This document shows positions 50,001 to 57,897 of a stretch of 64,000 nt of DNA, in pieces. The translations under genes were made by a program, and so were the position numbers. The notes beneath the pieces are model-generated. The model saw only the letters and a list, made by a program, of their open reading frames with translations. It did not search any database and was not told the origin of the DNA. The stretch comes from Erwinia sp. SLM-02. GTDB lineage: Bacteria > Pseudomonadota > Gammaproteobacteria > Enterobacterales > Enterobacteriaceae. The stretch spans positions 434,001 to 498,000 of the forward strand of contig NZ_JAQISN010000002.1 of NCBI RefSeq assembly GCF_037450285.1, given 5' to 3'. Position 1 is the stretch's first letter. Every line of letters starts with the position of its first letter.

Positions 50001-50741
50001 TTACGCCATCACTTTGCGGGTGATCGCCATCAGCGTGGCCACATCCGCCGGACGGGTAAGACCGCTTGCTTTATCAATGATCGAGCTGTAGATGTGCGGG
50101 ATAATTTTCGTCACCCCTGCATCCAGCGCGATACGCAGGATCGTCTCGTAGTTGTTCAGATCGATACCGCCGGTCGGCTCCAGCCAGAAGTCGTTCTCGG
50201 CACAGGCTTTGGCCAGCGCACGGAACTCGTTCATATCGACCATTTTATCCATCGGGAAGAATTTGACCGAGCTGCCGCCCATATCTTTCAGCATGGCGAT
50301 CGCCGTGGCGACCGGCACAATGCCGTCTTCCGCCTTGCAGCTCAGCGGGCCGGTGGAGATTTTCACCATGCCGGGGCGCCCGGTTGGCGACGCCAGGCCG
50401 TTGACCACCGTTTCGGTCTGGCCCAGCAGCGCGCGGCTGGTGCCCACGCCGGTAAAGACCTGGTTCACGTGCTGCGGCTGCACCTGTGCGGAGATCGCGC
50501 TGACCATCGCCGACTGATTCGGATCGCCGGCGCCCAGTCCGACGGACAGCGCGTTGTCGATCAGCGCCGCGTACTCGCGCATATCTTTCACCGCACTGTC
50601 CACGCTGTCGTAGTTTTTTGACAGTACGCCAACCAGCACGTGGCCTTCAGCGGCTTCCCAGATATCACGCGCGTTCTGCTTAGAGCCGGCCAGCACGTTG
50701 AGGCAGACCCGATCGCGGTAAAATTTTGGTGTCAGTGACAT
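50001..50741 (-). CDS. DgaF-like KDPG/KDGP aldolase family protein
   Basis: The 246-residue protein belongs to the EF_0839/DgaF-type aldolase group (TIGR03581 from memory). It carries CLNVLAGSKQNARDIWEAAE near residue 13, GRPGMVKISTGPLSC near 120, SSVKFFPMDKMVDMNEF near 150 (candidate Schiff-base Lys) and WLEPTGGIDLNNYETIL near 180. Salmonella DgaF cleaves 2-keto-3-deoxy-6-phosphogluconate to pyruvate and glyceraldehyde 3-phosphate. It is five bases after the DgaE-like gene and last in the one-strand cluster. It defines the exit of the pathway, so the imported compound is probably a C6 acid derivative. Confidence 0.85.
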   Translation of the reverse strand: MSLTPKFYRDRVCLNVLAGSKQNARDIWEAAEGHVLVGVLSKNYDSVDSAVKDMREYAALIDNALSVGLGAGDPNQSAMVSAISAQVQPQHVNQVFTGVGTSRALLGQTETVVNGLASPTGRPGMVKISTGPLSCKAEDGIVPVATAIAMLKDMGGSSVKFFPMDKMVDMNEFRALAKACAENDFWLEPTGGIDLNNYETILRIALDAGVTKIIPHIYSSIIDKASGLTRPADVATLMAITRKVMA

Positions 50742-50746
50742 AGGTA

Positions 50747-51859
50747 TTACTCCCTGGCTAATAAATCCTGAATAGAGGTGAAGATCGTGTGTAGCTGTTC
50801 GGCGGATACGCTGCGCACATCCACCTCAACAATGCCTTCGTTGGCCTTATAGCCGCGGAAGTAGATCGCCTGCTCGCCGGTCTTCAGCGCCTGCACCATC
50901 TCGCCGGTGCTCATGCCGATGCGCGACTCGTCGAAGTGGATCTCAGCACGGGCGATATCGCGCCCGGCGGCATCCCACACCACGCGCGCCTGAATGCCAT
51001 CCAGGCCGTTCAGGTTGGTGATAAACGGCGTCATTTTCTCGACCATCTGCGCACCGCTGGCTTTTTCCTGCACCAGATAGTTTTCAATCGCCTGGGTCAG
51101 ACCAAGAATGCCCTCTTTACCCACCTTCATCGCCCGGCCAATGCCCTGCGACTGGCGCTTAACCCATTCAACCTGCTGCTTTTTACCGATGACCAGCCCG
51201 CTGGTTGGGCCTTCAATGGCTTTAGCCCCGCTGTAGATCACCAGATCCGCGCCCAGCGCGGTGTAGGCCAGCAGATCCTCTTCCGCGGCGGCATCCACGA
51301 TCAGCGGTACGCCGTGCTGGCGCGCGACCGCCACCGCCTGCTCCACGCTGAGGTGGCTTTTCTGCACGCTGTGGTGCGATTTGATGTACAGGATCGCTGC
51401 GGTGTTCGGCGTCACCGCCGCCGACAGCTGCTCCGGTGAGCACTCATTGGCATAGCCCGCTTCAACCAGACGACCGCCGCCCAGCGCAACCATGGTTCCG
51501 ACCGGTGCGCCGAAGTTAACGTTGTGGCCTTTCGGCAGGACGATATCGTGCGGCACGGTCAGCGGCGCGGCGTGCAGATTTTCCAGCAGCCAGTCGTTGT
51601 CCTGAACGATCACGCCAGCCACGGACTGCGCAATCCCGGCGGACGCGCAGGACACTACCACCGCCGCTTCGCACTTCAGCAGCCCGGCAATGTACGCGCC
51701 GGTTTTATTGACCAGGTCTTTCATTTCAAAGTAGTGGTTCAGGCCGTATTTCACCGTCTCCACGACGTCTGCCGCCGGGGTGGAAACACCCAGAATGGTC
51801 ATGCGGCCCGAGGCGTTAATCACCTGTTTCAGGCCATATTTCTCATAAACTGAAGTCAT
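50747..51859 (-). CDS. DgaE-like PLP enzyme (SelA-related ammonia-lyase)
   Basis: The 370-residue protein is a fold-type I PLP enzyme related to SelA. It begins MTSVYEKYGLKQVINASGRM, with VVSCASAGIAQSVAGVIVQD near residue 72 and LVIYSGAKAIEGPTSGLVIG near 210, containing the PLP Lys. Salmonella DgaE eliminates ammonia from D-glucosaminate 6-phosphate to give KDGP. Start 51859 is chosen from the conserved N-terminus; the longer open frame overlaps the amidohydrolase gene. Its first 17 bases overlap the end of that gene, implying coupling. Together with the aldolase it forms a two-step path from an amino-sugar acid phosphate to central metabolism. Confidence 0.85.
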   Translation of the reverse strand: MTSVYEKYGLKQVINASGRMTILGVSTPAADVVETVKYGLNHYFEMKDLVNKTGAYIAGLLKCEAAVVVSCASAGIAQSVAGVIVQDNDWLLENLHAAPLTVPHDIVLPKGHNVNFGAPVGTMVALGGGRLVEAGYANECSPEQLSAAVTPNTAAILYIKSHHSVQKSHLSVEQAVAVARQHGVPLIVDAAAEEDLLAYTALGADLVIYSGAKAIEGPTSGLVIGKKQQVEWVKRQSQGIGRAMKVGKEGILGLTQAIENYLVQEKASGAQMVEKMTPFITNLNGLDGIQARVVWDAAGRDIARAEIHFDESRIGMSTGEMVQALKTGEQAIYFRGYKANEGIVEVDVRSVSAEQLHTIFTSIQDLLARE

Positions 51860-52976
51860 TACGTTTTTTCCCTTCATCGGTGAGGAATCCCTGCCCGCCC
51901 ACCATGGCGGCAAGCGGTACCAGCTGCGTATTACCTGCCAGCGTCTGGCCGTCAGAGTCGGTGAACACACACGGCTGCTGCTGCAGGTCAAAAATAGTCA
52001 AATCGGCCTCACAGCCCGCTTCAAGTCGGCCTTTGTCGTGCAGCTTTAGTCCTTCTGCGGCGTGAGCGGTTACGCAGTCGATCACCTGCGGCAGCGTCAT
52101 GCCCACGTGCAGGAACTTCGACATGACGTGCGCCAGACTGCGTACCGGGCCGTTAATACGGTTACGGCAGTAAATATCGGAACTGATGGTCTGCGGCAGA
52201 ATGCCCTGGGCAATCGCCACCCGCGCCACTTCAAAGCTGAAGCTGGCGGTGCCGTGCCCGACATCCAGCCGCACGCCGCGCTGGATCGCCCGGCTGACCG
52301 ACGCCCGCAGCTGGCCTTCCGGCGTCAGGATGCGGTTGGGTTTGCCGTTATAGCAGTGGGTAATGATGTCGCCGGAGGTCAGCAGATCGGCAATTTCATC
52401 CAGATTCGGTGGGTTATTGCCGATGTGCACCATCAGCGGTAAATCACCGTTCTCCTTCTGTAACGCTTTTGCCCGCTCCAGCGGCCTGATGCCGTTTTGC
52501 TCAACCACGCTGCTGCTGATGCGCGCCTTGAGGCCGACAATAAAGTCCGGGCGGCGCTGCAGTGCGGCTTTCAGCGCCGGACCATCGATTCTGGCCATAT
52601 CGGCCAGTTCGTTCTGGGTCAGAATGCCGCTGCGGGCGATGTTCAGCAGCGCGTAAACGCGGGTGGTACAGTCGCGCGTCAGCTGCCAGAAATCGTCAAC
52701 GTCGTCGGCACCGGTGCTGCCCGCATCGATCACCGTGGTCACGCCGGTGTCAACGCCGATGCGGTCGGCCTCATCGTGATAAATCGGTGATTTTGGGTAG
52801 CAGTGAACGTGTGAATCAATCCAGCCTGCGCTCAGCCAGAAGCGCCCGGCCAGATCCCACTCCCGCGCTGCCGGGCCGTGGACGTCGCCCACGGCGGCAA
52901 TTTTCCCCGCCTGCACCGCCACATTGCTCAGCGAACCATCGCAGAGGCGGGCATTGCGGATAATCAGGTCATACAT
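51843..52976 (-). CDS. Amidohydrolase/deacetylase (EF_0837 family, dihydroorotase-like)
   Basis: The 377-residue enzyme has the amidohydrolase metal motif W-I-D-S-H-V-H-C (near residue 63-70), a likely carboxylated Lys in FIVGLKARISSS near 150, then MVHIGNNPP, ITHCYNGK and RLDVGHGTASF carrying further metal ligands. Annotated relatives (TIGR03583 from memory) are called deacetylase or dihydroorotase family. In this operon it probably removes an N-acyl group or opens a lactam before the DgaE-like step. GGAGG lies six bases before the ATG at 52976, overriding a longer open frame. Confidence 0.85.
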   Translation of the reverse strand: MYDLIIRNARLCDGSLSNVAVQAGKIAAVGDVHGPAAREWDLAGRFWLSAGWIDSHVHCYPKSPIYHDEADRIGVDTGVTTVIDAGSTGADDVDDFWQLTRDCTTRVYALLNIARSGILTQNELADMARIDGPALKAALQRRPDFIVGLKARISSSVVEQNGIRPLERAKALQKENGDLPLMVHIGNNPPNLDEIADLLTSGDIITHCYNGKPNRILTPEGQLRASVSRAIQRGVRLDVGHGTASFSFEVARVAIAQGILPQTISSDIYCRNRINGPVRSLAHVMSKFLHVGMTLPQVIDCVTAHAAEGLKLHDKGRLEAGCEADLTIFDLQQQPCVFTDSDGQTLAGNTQLVPLAAMVGGQGFLTDEGKKRNDFSL

Positions 52977-53021
52977 GGTGAACCTCCGGATCGTGGCGAC
53001 ACAGGCCGCCACGTTGAGTGA

Positions 53022-53666
53022 TTACAGGGCGATCGGGAAGATGGCACCCAGTACCATCGCACCGAGAATGGCCCCGCCGGTAATCGGTTTACCCCAAAGG
53101 TAAAACAGCAGTGAACCCACCAGCGAACCCAGACCAATCGGAATCGATGCGGTCATGGCCGAGAGGATAATCAACGGACCGAGGAAACGGCCTGAGGTAT
53201 TACCCGCGCCCATCATCACATCCGCGCCGTAGGTGGAGTCGCTGTTATTAATGGTGAATTTACGTGCCAGAATAATGATGTAGCCCACCGCCAGGCCGAG
53301 CACCAGACCGGTAGCCAGCGAAGCGGCAAAGTTAGCCACCGGGAAAACGAATCCCGCGCCCAGCAGAAGCGCAGGAACGCCCAGGCCAATACCGGTCTGG
53401 ATCGCGCCGCCGATATCAAGGATGCCGACCAGCGAGCCTTCAATGATGCGGGCAAACAGGAAGCTGGCACCGAAGGCCGCAACCGCACCATAGACGCCGG
53501 TTTCCATTCCCGAGCGCAGCATCGATACAAAGGCCACTTCGTTAAAGGCACCGAGTCCATAGACGTAATACATGTGTGTACCGGCAAACACCCCGGCAGA
53601 AAGCAGGCCGACAAAGATCGGGAATGACCAGTCGTCGTACCAGAAACCGCGTTTTGACTCTTCCAT
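53022..53666 (-). CDS. DUF4310 membrane protein (EF_0833/AHA_3914 family)
   Basis: The 214-residue protein begins MEESKRGFWYDDWSFPIFVG and has about six hydrophobic segments, with glycine-rich loops such as ARIIEGSLVGILDIGGAIQT and DVMMGAGNTSGRFLGPLIIL. I recognise it as DUF4310, found only in this kind of cluster; no activity is established. The second ATG (53666) is favoured because AGGA is eight bases upstream. The next gene upstream (DUF4311) is also a membrane protein, 13 bases away, so the pair probably forms the membrane part of a transporter. Confidence 0.8.
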   Translation of the reverse strand: MEESKRGFWYDDWSFPIFVGLLSAGVFAGTHMYYVYGLGAFNEVAFVSMLRSGMETGVYGAVAAFGASFLFARIIEGSLVGILDIGGAIQTGIGLGVPALLLGAGFVFPVANFAASLATGLVLGLAVGYIIILARKFTINNSDSTYGADVMMGAGNTSGRFLGPLIILSAMTASIPIGLGSLVGSLLFYLWGKPITGGAILGAMVLGAIFPIAL

Positions 53667-53679
53667 TACCATCGTCCTC

Positions 53680-54456
53680 TTATTTGCCGCTCAGGGAGTT
53701 GTGGATCATTTCCAGCCAGCCCGGTACGCCAAGCTGGAAGGATTCCAGCATCTTCATATCGAAACCACGGAAGAACCCACTCAGCACGAACAGCAGCACA
53801 ATGGCGACCATCATCACTTTGGTGACGCGGTTCCAGCCCGCCTCTTCCACCCCTTTACCAATCAGGATACCCAGCACCAGGCCCGGAACGGCGTTGCCCA
53901 TAATCAGCTGCGCGAGGCCGCCGAAAATGGTTGCCCAGAAGCCTGATTTTTTACCGGCATCGATCGCCGCCAGCCAGAAAATCACCGGCATCACGGTATT
54001 CACCAGCAGGTTAGCTGCCGGAACCAGCACCTTCACCGCAGTAACCTGCAGCGCGGCGGGAACGGCCGACGCGGTGGAGTTGAGGAAGGCGACGACGATC
54101 ATGCCGATGATGCCGCAGGCAATCGCCATCTTTTTCGGGTTATGCAGCGTTTCCGCCACGTTGCGGTTCTTTACCATCAGCGCGGCCGCACCCCAGTTCG
54201 GGATAATGCGGTGGTCAACGTCCTGGGTGAAGGAACCGGCGGCAACCGATGACGCCCAGGCGTTAAAGAAGAAGCCCAGCCCGAACGAGAAGTGAGAGGC
54301 CGGGTCGCCCTCACAGGAGTTCAGTTCGCCAAGCGTACGAAATGCGCCCATTCCCTGAGATGTCGGGGCGTGAAACATGCGGGCGGCACCGGCACCAACG
54401 CCGACCCCAACCAGCCCGCCGATAATCAGCGATTTAAATAAAATGATTAAAAACAT
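53680..54456 (-). CDS. DUF4311 membrane protein (EF_0832/AHA_3913 family)
   Basis: The 258-residue protein has around six to seven membrane segments (FLIILFKSLIIGGLVGVGVG at the start; MAIACGIIGMIVVAFL; VPGLVLGILIGKGVEEAGW). A conserved-looking polar stretch, NSCEGDPASHFSFGLGFFFN, is near residue 46. Its family DUF4311 has no proven function. Together with DUF4310, and with the small soluble partners encoded just upstream, it resembles a split permease. AAGGAAAAGCTG precedes the ATG. Confidence 0.8.
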   Translation of the reverse strand: MFLIILFKSLIIGGLVGVGVGAGAARMFHAPTSQGMGAFRTLGELNSCEGDPASHFSFGLGFFFNAWASSVAAGSFTQDVDHRIIPNWGAAALMVKNRNVAETLHNPKKMAIACGIIGMIVVAFLNSTASAVPAALQVTAVKVLVPAANLLVNTVMPVIFWLAAIDAGKKSGFWATIFGGLAQLIMGNAVPGLVLGILIGKGVEEAGWNRVTKVMMVAIVLLFVLSGFFRGFDMKMLESFQLGVPGWLEMIHNSLSGK

Positions 54457-54489
54457 CAGCTTTTCCTTTAGTTTTATTGCTCAACGTTT

Positions 54490-54789
54490 TTAGCTTTTCG
54501 AGGAGAAATCCACCTGCTCGGTATCAATCACCGAAACATTGACGGTAATCGCCAGATCCACGCTGTACAGCCGCCGCTCGCGTGCCAGAAAGAAGAACAG
54601 AAACTTCTCGGTTTTAGCGCTCTGCGTGGCCCGCAGCACCTGAACATCAATCGGTTCGATGCGCAGCAGGATTTTGCTGGTGGATTTCAGTACCGTGTTT
54701 TGTACCCGGCTGAGGGCATCAGCAAAGGCTTTGCCCTTGCTGTCGCCTTTGCCGCTGACGTTCACCGTCGTGGTGAATTGCTCTTTCAT
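54490..54789 (-). CDS. DUF4312 protein (EF_0831/AHA_3912 family)
   Basis: The 99-residue soluble protein begins MKEQFTTTVNVSGKGDSKGK and alternates beta strands and helices (AFADALSRVQNTVLKSTSKI; YSVDLAITVNVSVIDTEQVD). I place it in DUF4312 by position and pattern. No catalytic residues stand out. Its ATG overlaps the stop of the SFCGS gene by one base (TGATG), so the two small proteins are made in step. Confidence 0.78.
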   Translation of the reverse strand: MKEQFTTTVNVSGKGDSKGKAFADALSRVQNTVLKSTSKILLRIEPIDVQVLRATQSAKTEKFLFFFLARERRLYSVDLAITVNVSVIDTEQVDFSSKS

Positions 54790-55148
54790 CAGCCGTGCTT
54801 CTTCTGCCAGGCCAGAACCAGACGCTCGCCCAGCTCTTCTTTATCCATAAAGCCGAAGCCCAGCACGTTTGCGCCTTCATTGATGGCGGTGACGCCCTCA
54901 TCCACGGAACGCATGCCGTATTTCGCTTTATAGCCATATTTGGTCTGCGCGGTAATCGCACCAGCACCGCCGCTGCCGCAGAACGAAATACCGAAGGTGG
55001 CATTTTCCGCTTTCATCACGTCGCCCAGCTTCATATCTGCCGCCACGCCCGGAACCACAATGGCTTTACCACCGGCCTTCTCGACCCCTGCCGCAACCTT
55101 CTGGCCTTTACCTAAACGATCGCCGATCACTACAATAATTTGAGACAT
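54789..55148 (-). CDS. Glycine-rich SFCGS family protein (EF_0830/AHA_3911)
   Basis: The 119-residue soluble protein begins MSQIIVVIGDRLGKGQKVAA and carries the family motif G-I-S-F-C-G-S-G-G-A-G-A (Cys57), then TKYGYKAKYGMRSVDEGVTA and FGFMDKEELGERLVLAWQKK. The C-G-S-G-G-A loop resembles the phospho-Cys loops of PTS IIB proteins (C-G-S-G-x-G), although it lies mid-chain rather than at the N-terminus. Family function is unknown. Position beside two membrane proteins and a PRD protein suggests a transport or phosphorelay subunit; that is inference. Confidence 0.8.
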   Translation of the reverse strand: MSQIIVVIGDRLGKGQKVAAGVEKAGGKAIVVPGVAADMKLGDVMKAENATFGISFCGSGGAGAITAQTKYGYKAKYGMRSVDEGVTAINEGANVLGFGFMDKEELGERLVLAWQKKHG

Positions 55149-55239
55149 GCTGTGTTCCTTAAATTCAATGAGTTATTACGCGTGCCGTCGGTAGCGCAGT
55201 CTGTTTCCCTATCCCAGAATGGCAGGCAAACCCGGCACA

Positions 55240-55572
55240 CTATGCGTTTTCTTTCGCCACTTCAAAATGGACGGAGAGGAGCCAGGCTTCCTCTTTTGGC
55301 AGGTTGCCAAACAGATCCACCACCTGCTGTGCCAGCGTCATCGACTCTGGCGAAATATCTTCAAACAGTTCGGCCTCCACCTCCGGCAGCGGTTCGCCGG
55401 TCAGCGAGCGCAGCGCCATCGCCTTAACGTGCGAGTTCAGCATCTGCTGCTGAACCGCATTGGGCACGATGGCCCGTTCCGCAAACAGTCCGGCAATCTG
55501 CGCCATCACCGTTTCTGCCAGAACCTGAATCTCGTCGCTGCGTTCTGTGGCCGACAACGTTCCATTACTCAC
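55240..55572 (-). CDS. Small single-PRD protein (EF_0829/AHA_3910 family)
   Basis: The 110-residue protein starts at GTG 55572, with GGGGGA five bases upstream. It is all-helical with two candidate PRD histidines, His48 in NSHVKAMALRSLTG and His102 in LLSVHFEVAKE. PRDs are normally phosphorylated by HPr or EIIB in sugar regulators; a free-standing PRD without DNA-binding domain is unusual and characteristic of this cluster. It is the first gene of the one-strand set, 91 bases before the SFCGS gene, and may couple transport to the PTS. Confidence 0.8.
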   Translation of the reverse strand: MSNGTLSATERSDEIQVLAETVMAQIAGLFAERAIVPNAVQQQMLNSHVKAMALRSLTGEPLPEVEAELFEDISPESMTLAQQVVDLFGNLPKEEAWLLSVHFEVAKENA

Positions 55573-55894
55573 ATCGATCCCCCTGTGTTACGTTTCGGCT
55601 GATACCAGAAACCTTTTTGCTGATGCGAATAAAGTACCGCCGGAAGGCTCGGCTGTGGAGAACGACTTTTTCCGCTTCGAAACGGAAATAAAGCCAACAA
55701 GAGCGATCCCGCTCGCAAAAACGTTAAATTGTGCATTTTTGATTTAAGTTTAAATATCAGGACGCAGAATCGGGAACGGGCTGCGTAATCCATGCATCGC
55801 AGGAATAAAAGCGGCACTACCGTGAGGGGACTTTAATGATAAAAGAAGAAAATCTTATGGCGGAAAACGGGCCCACTGCGGGGCCCGGTCATTA
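55573..55894. other. Control region upstream of the DUF4310-4312 cluster
   Basis: This 322-base region separates the cluster from cybC and contains no convincing gene. It holds short inverted repeats: TTTCCG-CTTCGAAA-CGGAAA near 55670-55690 and GAGCG-ATCC-CGCTC near 55701-55714. It also has an AT-rich stretch around 55720-55760 that would suit a promoter reading left. The repeats are candidate binding sites for the PRD regulator, but nothing proves it. Confidence 0.4.
55864..55887 (-). terminator. Terminator after cybC
   Basis: CGGGCCC and GGGCCCG with a six-base loop are followed on the reverse strand by TTTT, seven bases past the cybC stop. Confidence 0.75.
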
Positions 55895-56281
55895 TTAGCG
55901 GAATTTCTTATGGCCTTCATCGCGGGTCGCGGCAAATTTCTTCGCCTCTTCCTTTGCTCCGGCTAAATCACCGGCATTCGCCAGCTTGAGGCTGTCGTCT
56001 ATCTGACCTATCAGCTTATCCAGCTGGGCATGATAGTCTTTAACCTGCGCGCTGTCGGCAGGCTGGCCCTCAAGCTTGTCGGGCGTGTGGGTTTTCGCAT
56101 CGCTGGCGGCGGTGCGCATATCGGTTAAGGCACGAACCATCTCGGCCTTGTCATCGGTTTTCTGAACCGTTCTTAACGCGCCTTTCAGAACGTCCATATC
56201 GCCTTCCAGATCCTGCGCCAGCAGCGGGGATGCAGCGAACAACAGGGCAGAGCTCAACATTGCAATCAATAATTTACGCAT
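55895..56281 (-). CDS. cybC: Cytochrome b562
   Basis: The 128-residue precursor has a signal peptide ending S-P-L-L-A before Q-D-L-E. It is a four-helix-bundle protein with the heme ligands of cytochrome b562: Met in LEGDMDVL near the mature N-terminus and His in TRDEGHKKF near the C-terminus. It is a soluble periplasmic b-type cytochrome of unclear partner. It lies downstream of pmbA on the same strand, as in many enterobacteria, but a terminator separates the two. Confidence 0.92.
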   Translation of the reverse strand: MRKLLIAMLSSALLFAASPLLAQDLEGDMDVLKGALRTVQKTDDKAEMVRALTDMRTAASDAKTHTPDKLEGQPADSAQVKDYHAQLDKLIGQIDDSLKLANAGDLAGAKEEAKKFAATRDEGHKKFR

Positions 56282-56320
56282 ATCAGATCCTATTTTTTAT
56301 AAACGGGTATCGTGCGGTAA

Positions 56321-56346
56321 TAAAAAGGCGACTTTGCAGTCGCCTT
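56321..56346 (-). terminator. Terminator after pmbA
   Basis: AAGGCGACT and AGTCGCCTT form nine pairs around a four-base loop, followed on the reverse strand by TTTTATTA. It lies 24 bases past the pmbA stop and upstream of cybC. Confidence 0.85.
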
Positions 56347-56370
56347 CTATATTATGCGTAAATTGTTAAA

Positions 56371-57711
56371 CTATTGTCCTGCAATATTCATTTCTGGTAA
56401 CAAAACGGATCCGCACTGGATATTGCTGCGGGTTTCAATATCGCTACCGACGCTAACCATATTGCGCCACATATCCTTCAGATTGCCGGCAATCGTAATT
56501 TCACTAACCGGATACTGAATCACGCCGTTTTCAACCCAGAAGCCCGACGCACCGCGCGAGTAGTCACCGGTAATGCCGCTTACGCCCTGCCCCATCAGCT
56601 CGGTCACCACCAGGCCGGTGCCCAGCTGCTTCAGCATCTGTTCAAAGCTGTGGCCCTGACCGGCGATGCGCCAGTTGTGAATGCCGCCGGCATGGCCGGT
56701 GCTTTGCAGCCCCAGCTTGCGGGCGGAGTAGCTGGTCAGCAGCCAGGTTTGCAGCACGCCGTCTTTGATGATGTCACGGGACTGCGTGCGGATACCCTCG
56801 CTGTCGAACGGCGTTGAGGCCAGCCCCTTCAGCAGGTGCGGCTGTTCCTGAATGGTTAGCCAGTCCGGCAGGATCTGCTGGCCGAGAGAGTCCAGCAGGA
56901 AGGTCGATTTGCGATAGACGCTGCCGCCGCTGATCGCCCCCACCAGGTGACCGAACAGGCCGGTTGCCACTTCCGCAGCGAACAGCACCGGGGCTTTCAT
57001 GGTGGAGAGCTTGCGCGGAGAAAGGCGCGACAGCGTGCGGCGGGCGCACTCTTCCCCCACCGCCTCGGGTGAGCTCAGATCGGCCATTGCCCGCCCGATG
57101 GTGTAGGCGTAATCCCGCTCCATATCACCGTTTTCTTCGGCAATCACACAGCTGGAGAGGGAATGGCGGCTGGAGCAGTAGCCCTGCAGCATGCCGTGGC
57201 TGTTGCCAAACACCTTGATACCCACGTGGCTGTTGAAGCTGCCGCCTTCGGTATTGGTAATGCGTTTGTCGGCGCTCAGAGAGGCCTGCTCCGCGCGTGC
57301 TGCCAGCTCGATAGCACGATCCGCATCGATCTCGGCGGGATGGAACAGATCCAGGTCCGGGGCATCAAACGCCAGAAGATCGCGATCGGCTACGCCCGCG
57401 TAAGGATCCGGCGAGGTGTAGCGGGCGATATCGATCGCCGCCTGGACGGTACGCTTAATCGCTTCGGGGCTGAGGTCAGTCGATGAGGCGCTGCCTTTGC
57501 AGTTCTGATGATATACGGTAATGCCCAGCGCGCCGTCGCTGTTAAATTCGACATTTTCCACTTCGCCGTAGCGCGTGCTCACGCTGATGCCGGTAGTTTT
57601 GCTTACCGCGACTTCTGCCCCATCAGAACCGGCTTTTGCCAGTTCGAGTGCCGTCGCGACCGCCTGTTCCAGGATTTTTCGCTGTTCTGCAACTTGGGAG
57701 AGTAATTTCAT
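56371..57711 (-). CDS. pmbA: PmbA (TldE), metalloprotease subunit
   Basis: The 446-residue protein aligns with E. coli PmbA/TldE. It includes the N-terminal region VEFNSDGALGITVYHQNCKG, GYCSSRHSLSSCVIAEENGD near 170 and GDYSRGASGFWVENGVIQYP near 398. TldD and TldE form a heterodimeric zinc protease; TldD carries the metal site and PmbA lines the chamber. The complex matures microcin B17 and removes CcdA-type peptides. It is divergent from darP, as in E. coli. Confidence 0.95.
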   Translation of the reverse strand: MKLLSQVAEQRKILEQAVATALELAKAGSDGAEVAVSKTTGISVSTRYGEVENVEFNSDGALGITVYHQNCKGSASSTDLSPEAIKRTVQAAIDIARYTSPDPYAGVADRDLLAFDAPDLDLFHPAEIDADRAIELAARAEQASLSADKRITNTEGGSFNSHVGIKVFGNSHGMLQGYCSSRHSLSSCVIAEENGDMERDYAYTIGRAMADLSSPEAVGEECARRTLSRLSPRKLSTMKAPVLFAAEVATGLFGHLVGAISGGSVYRKSTFLLDSLGQQILPDWLTIQEQPHLLKGLASTPFDSEGIRTQSRDIIKDGVLQTWLLTSYSARKLGLQSTGHAGGIHNWRIAGQGHSFEQMLKQLGTGLVVTELMGQGVSGITGDYSRGASGFWVENGVIQYPVSEITIAGNLKDMWRNMVSVGSDIETRSNIQCGSVLLPEMNIAGQ

Positions 57712-57816
57712 CGACCTGCCGTATAATTAACAGTGCGGTTTCCCTGTGGCCTAACTCGTTCATATCCTGAGCATTAAACCACCTGCAAAACCGCGCATGG
57801 GTGATAAGGGTTAATT

Positions 57817-57833
57817 TGAGTCTAACAGACTCA
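57817..57833. repeat. 7-3-7 palindrome upstream of darP
   Basis: TGAGTCT-AAC-AGACTCA is a perfect inverted repeat 64 bases upstream of the darP start, within the pmbA-darP divergent gap. It could be an operator or a leader hairpin; no regulator is known to me. Confidence 0.35.
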
Positions 57834-57897
57834 GAGAACAATTTCGCAGTAGCCGAAATTTCCTGATAGCATTAGCCTCTTTTTTTGGAGCCTAACC

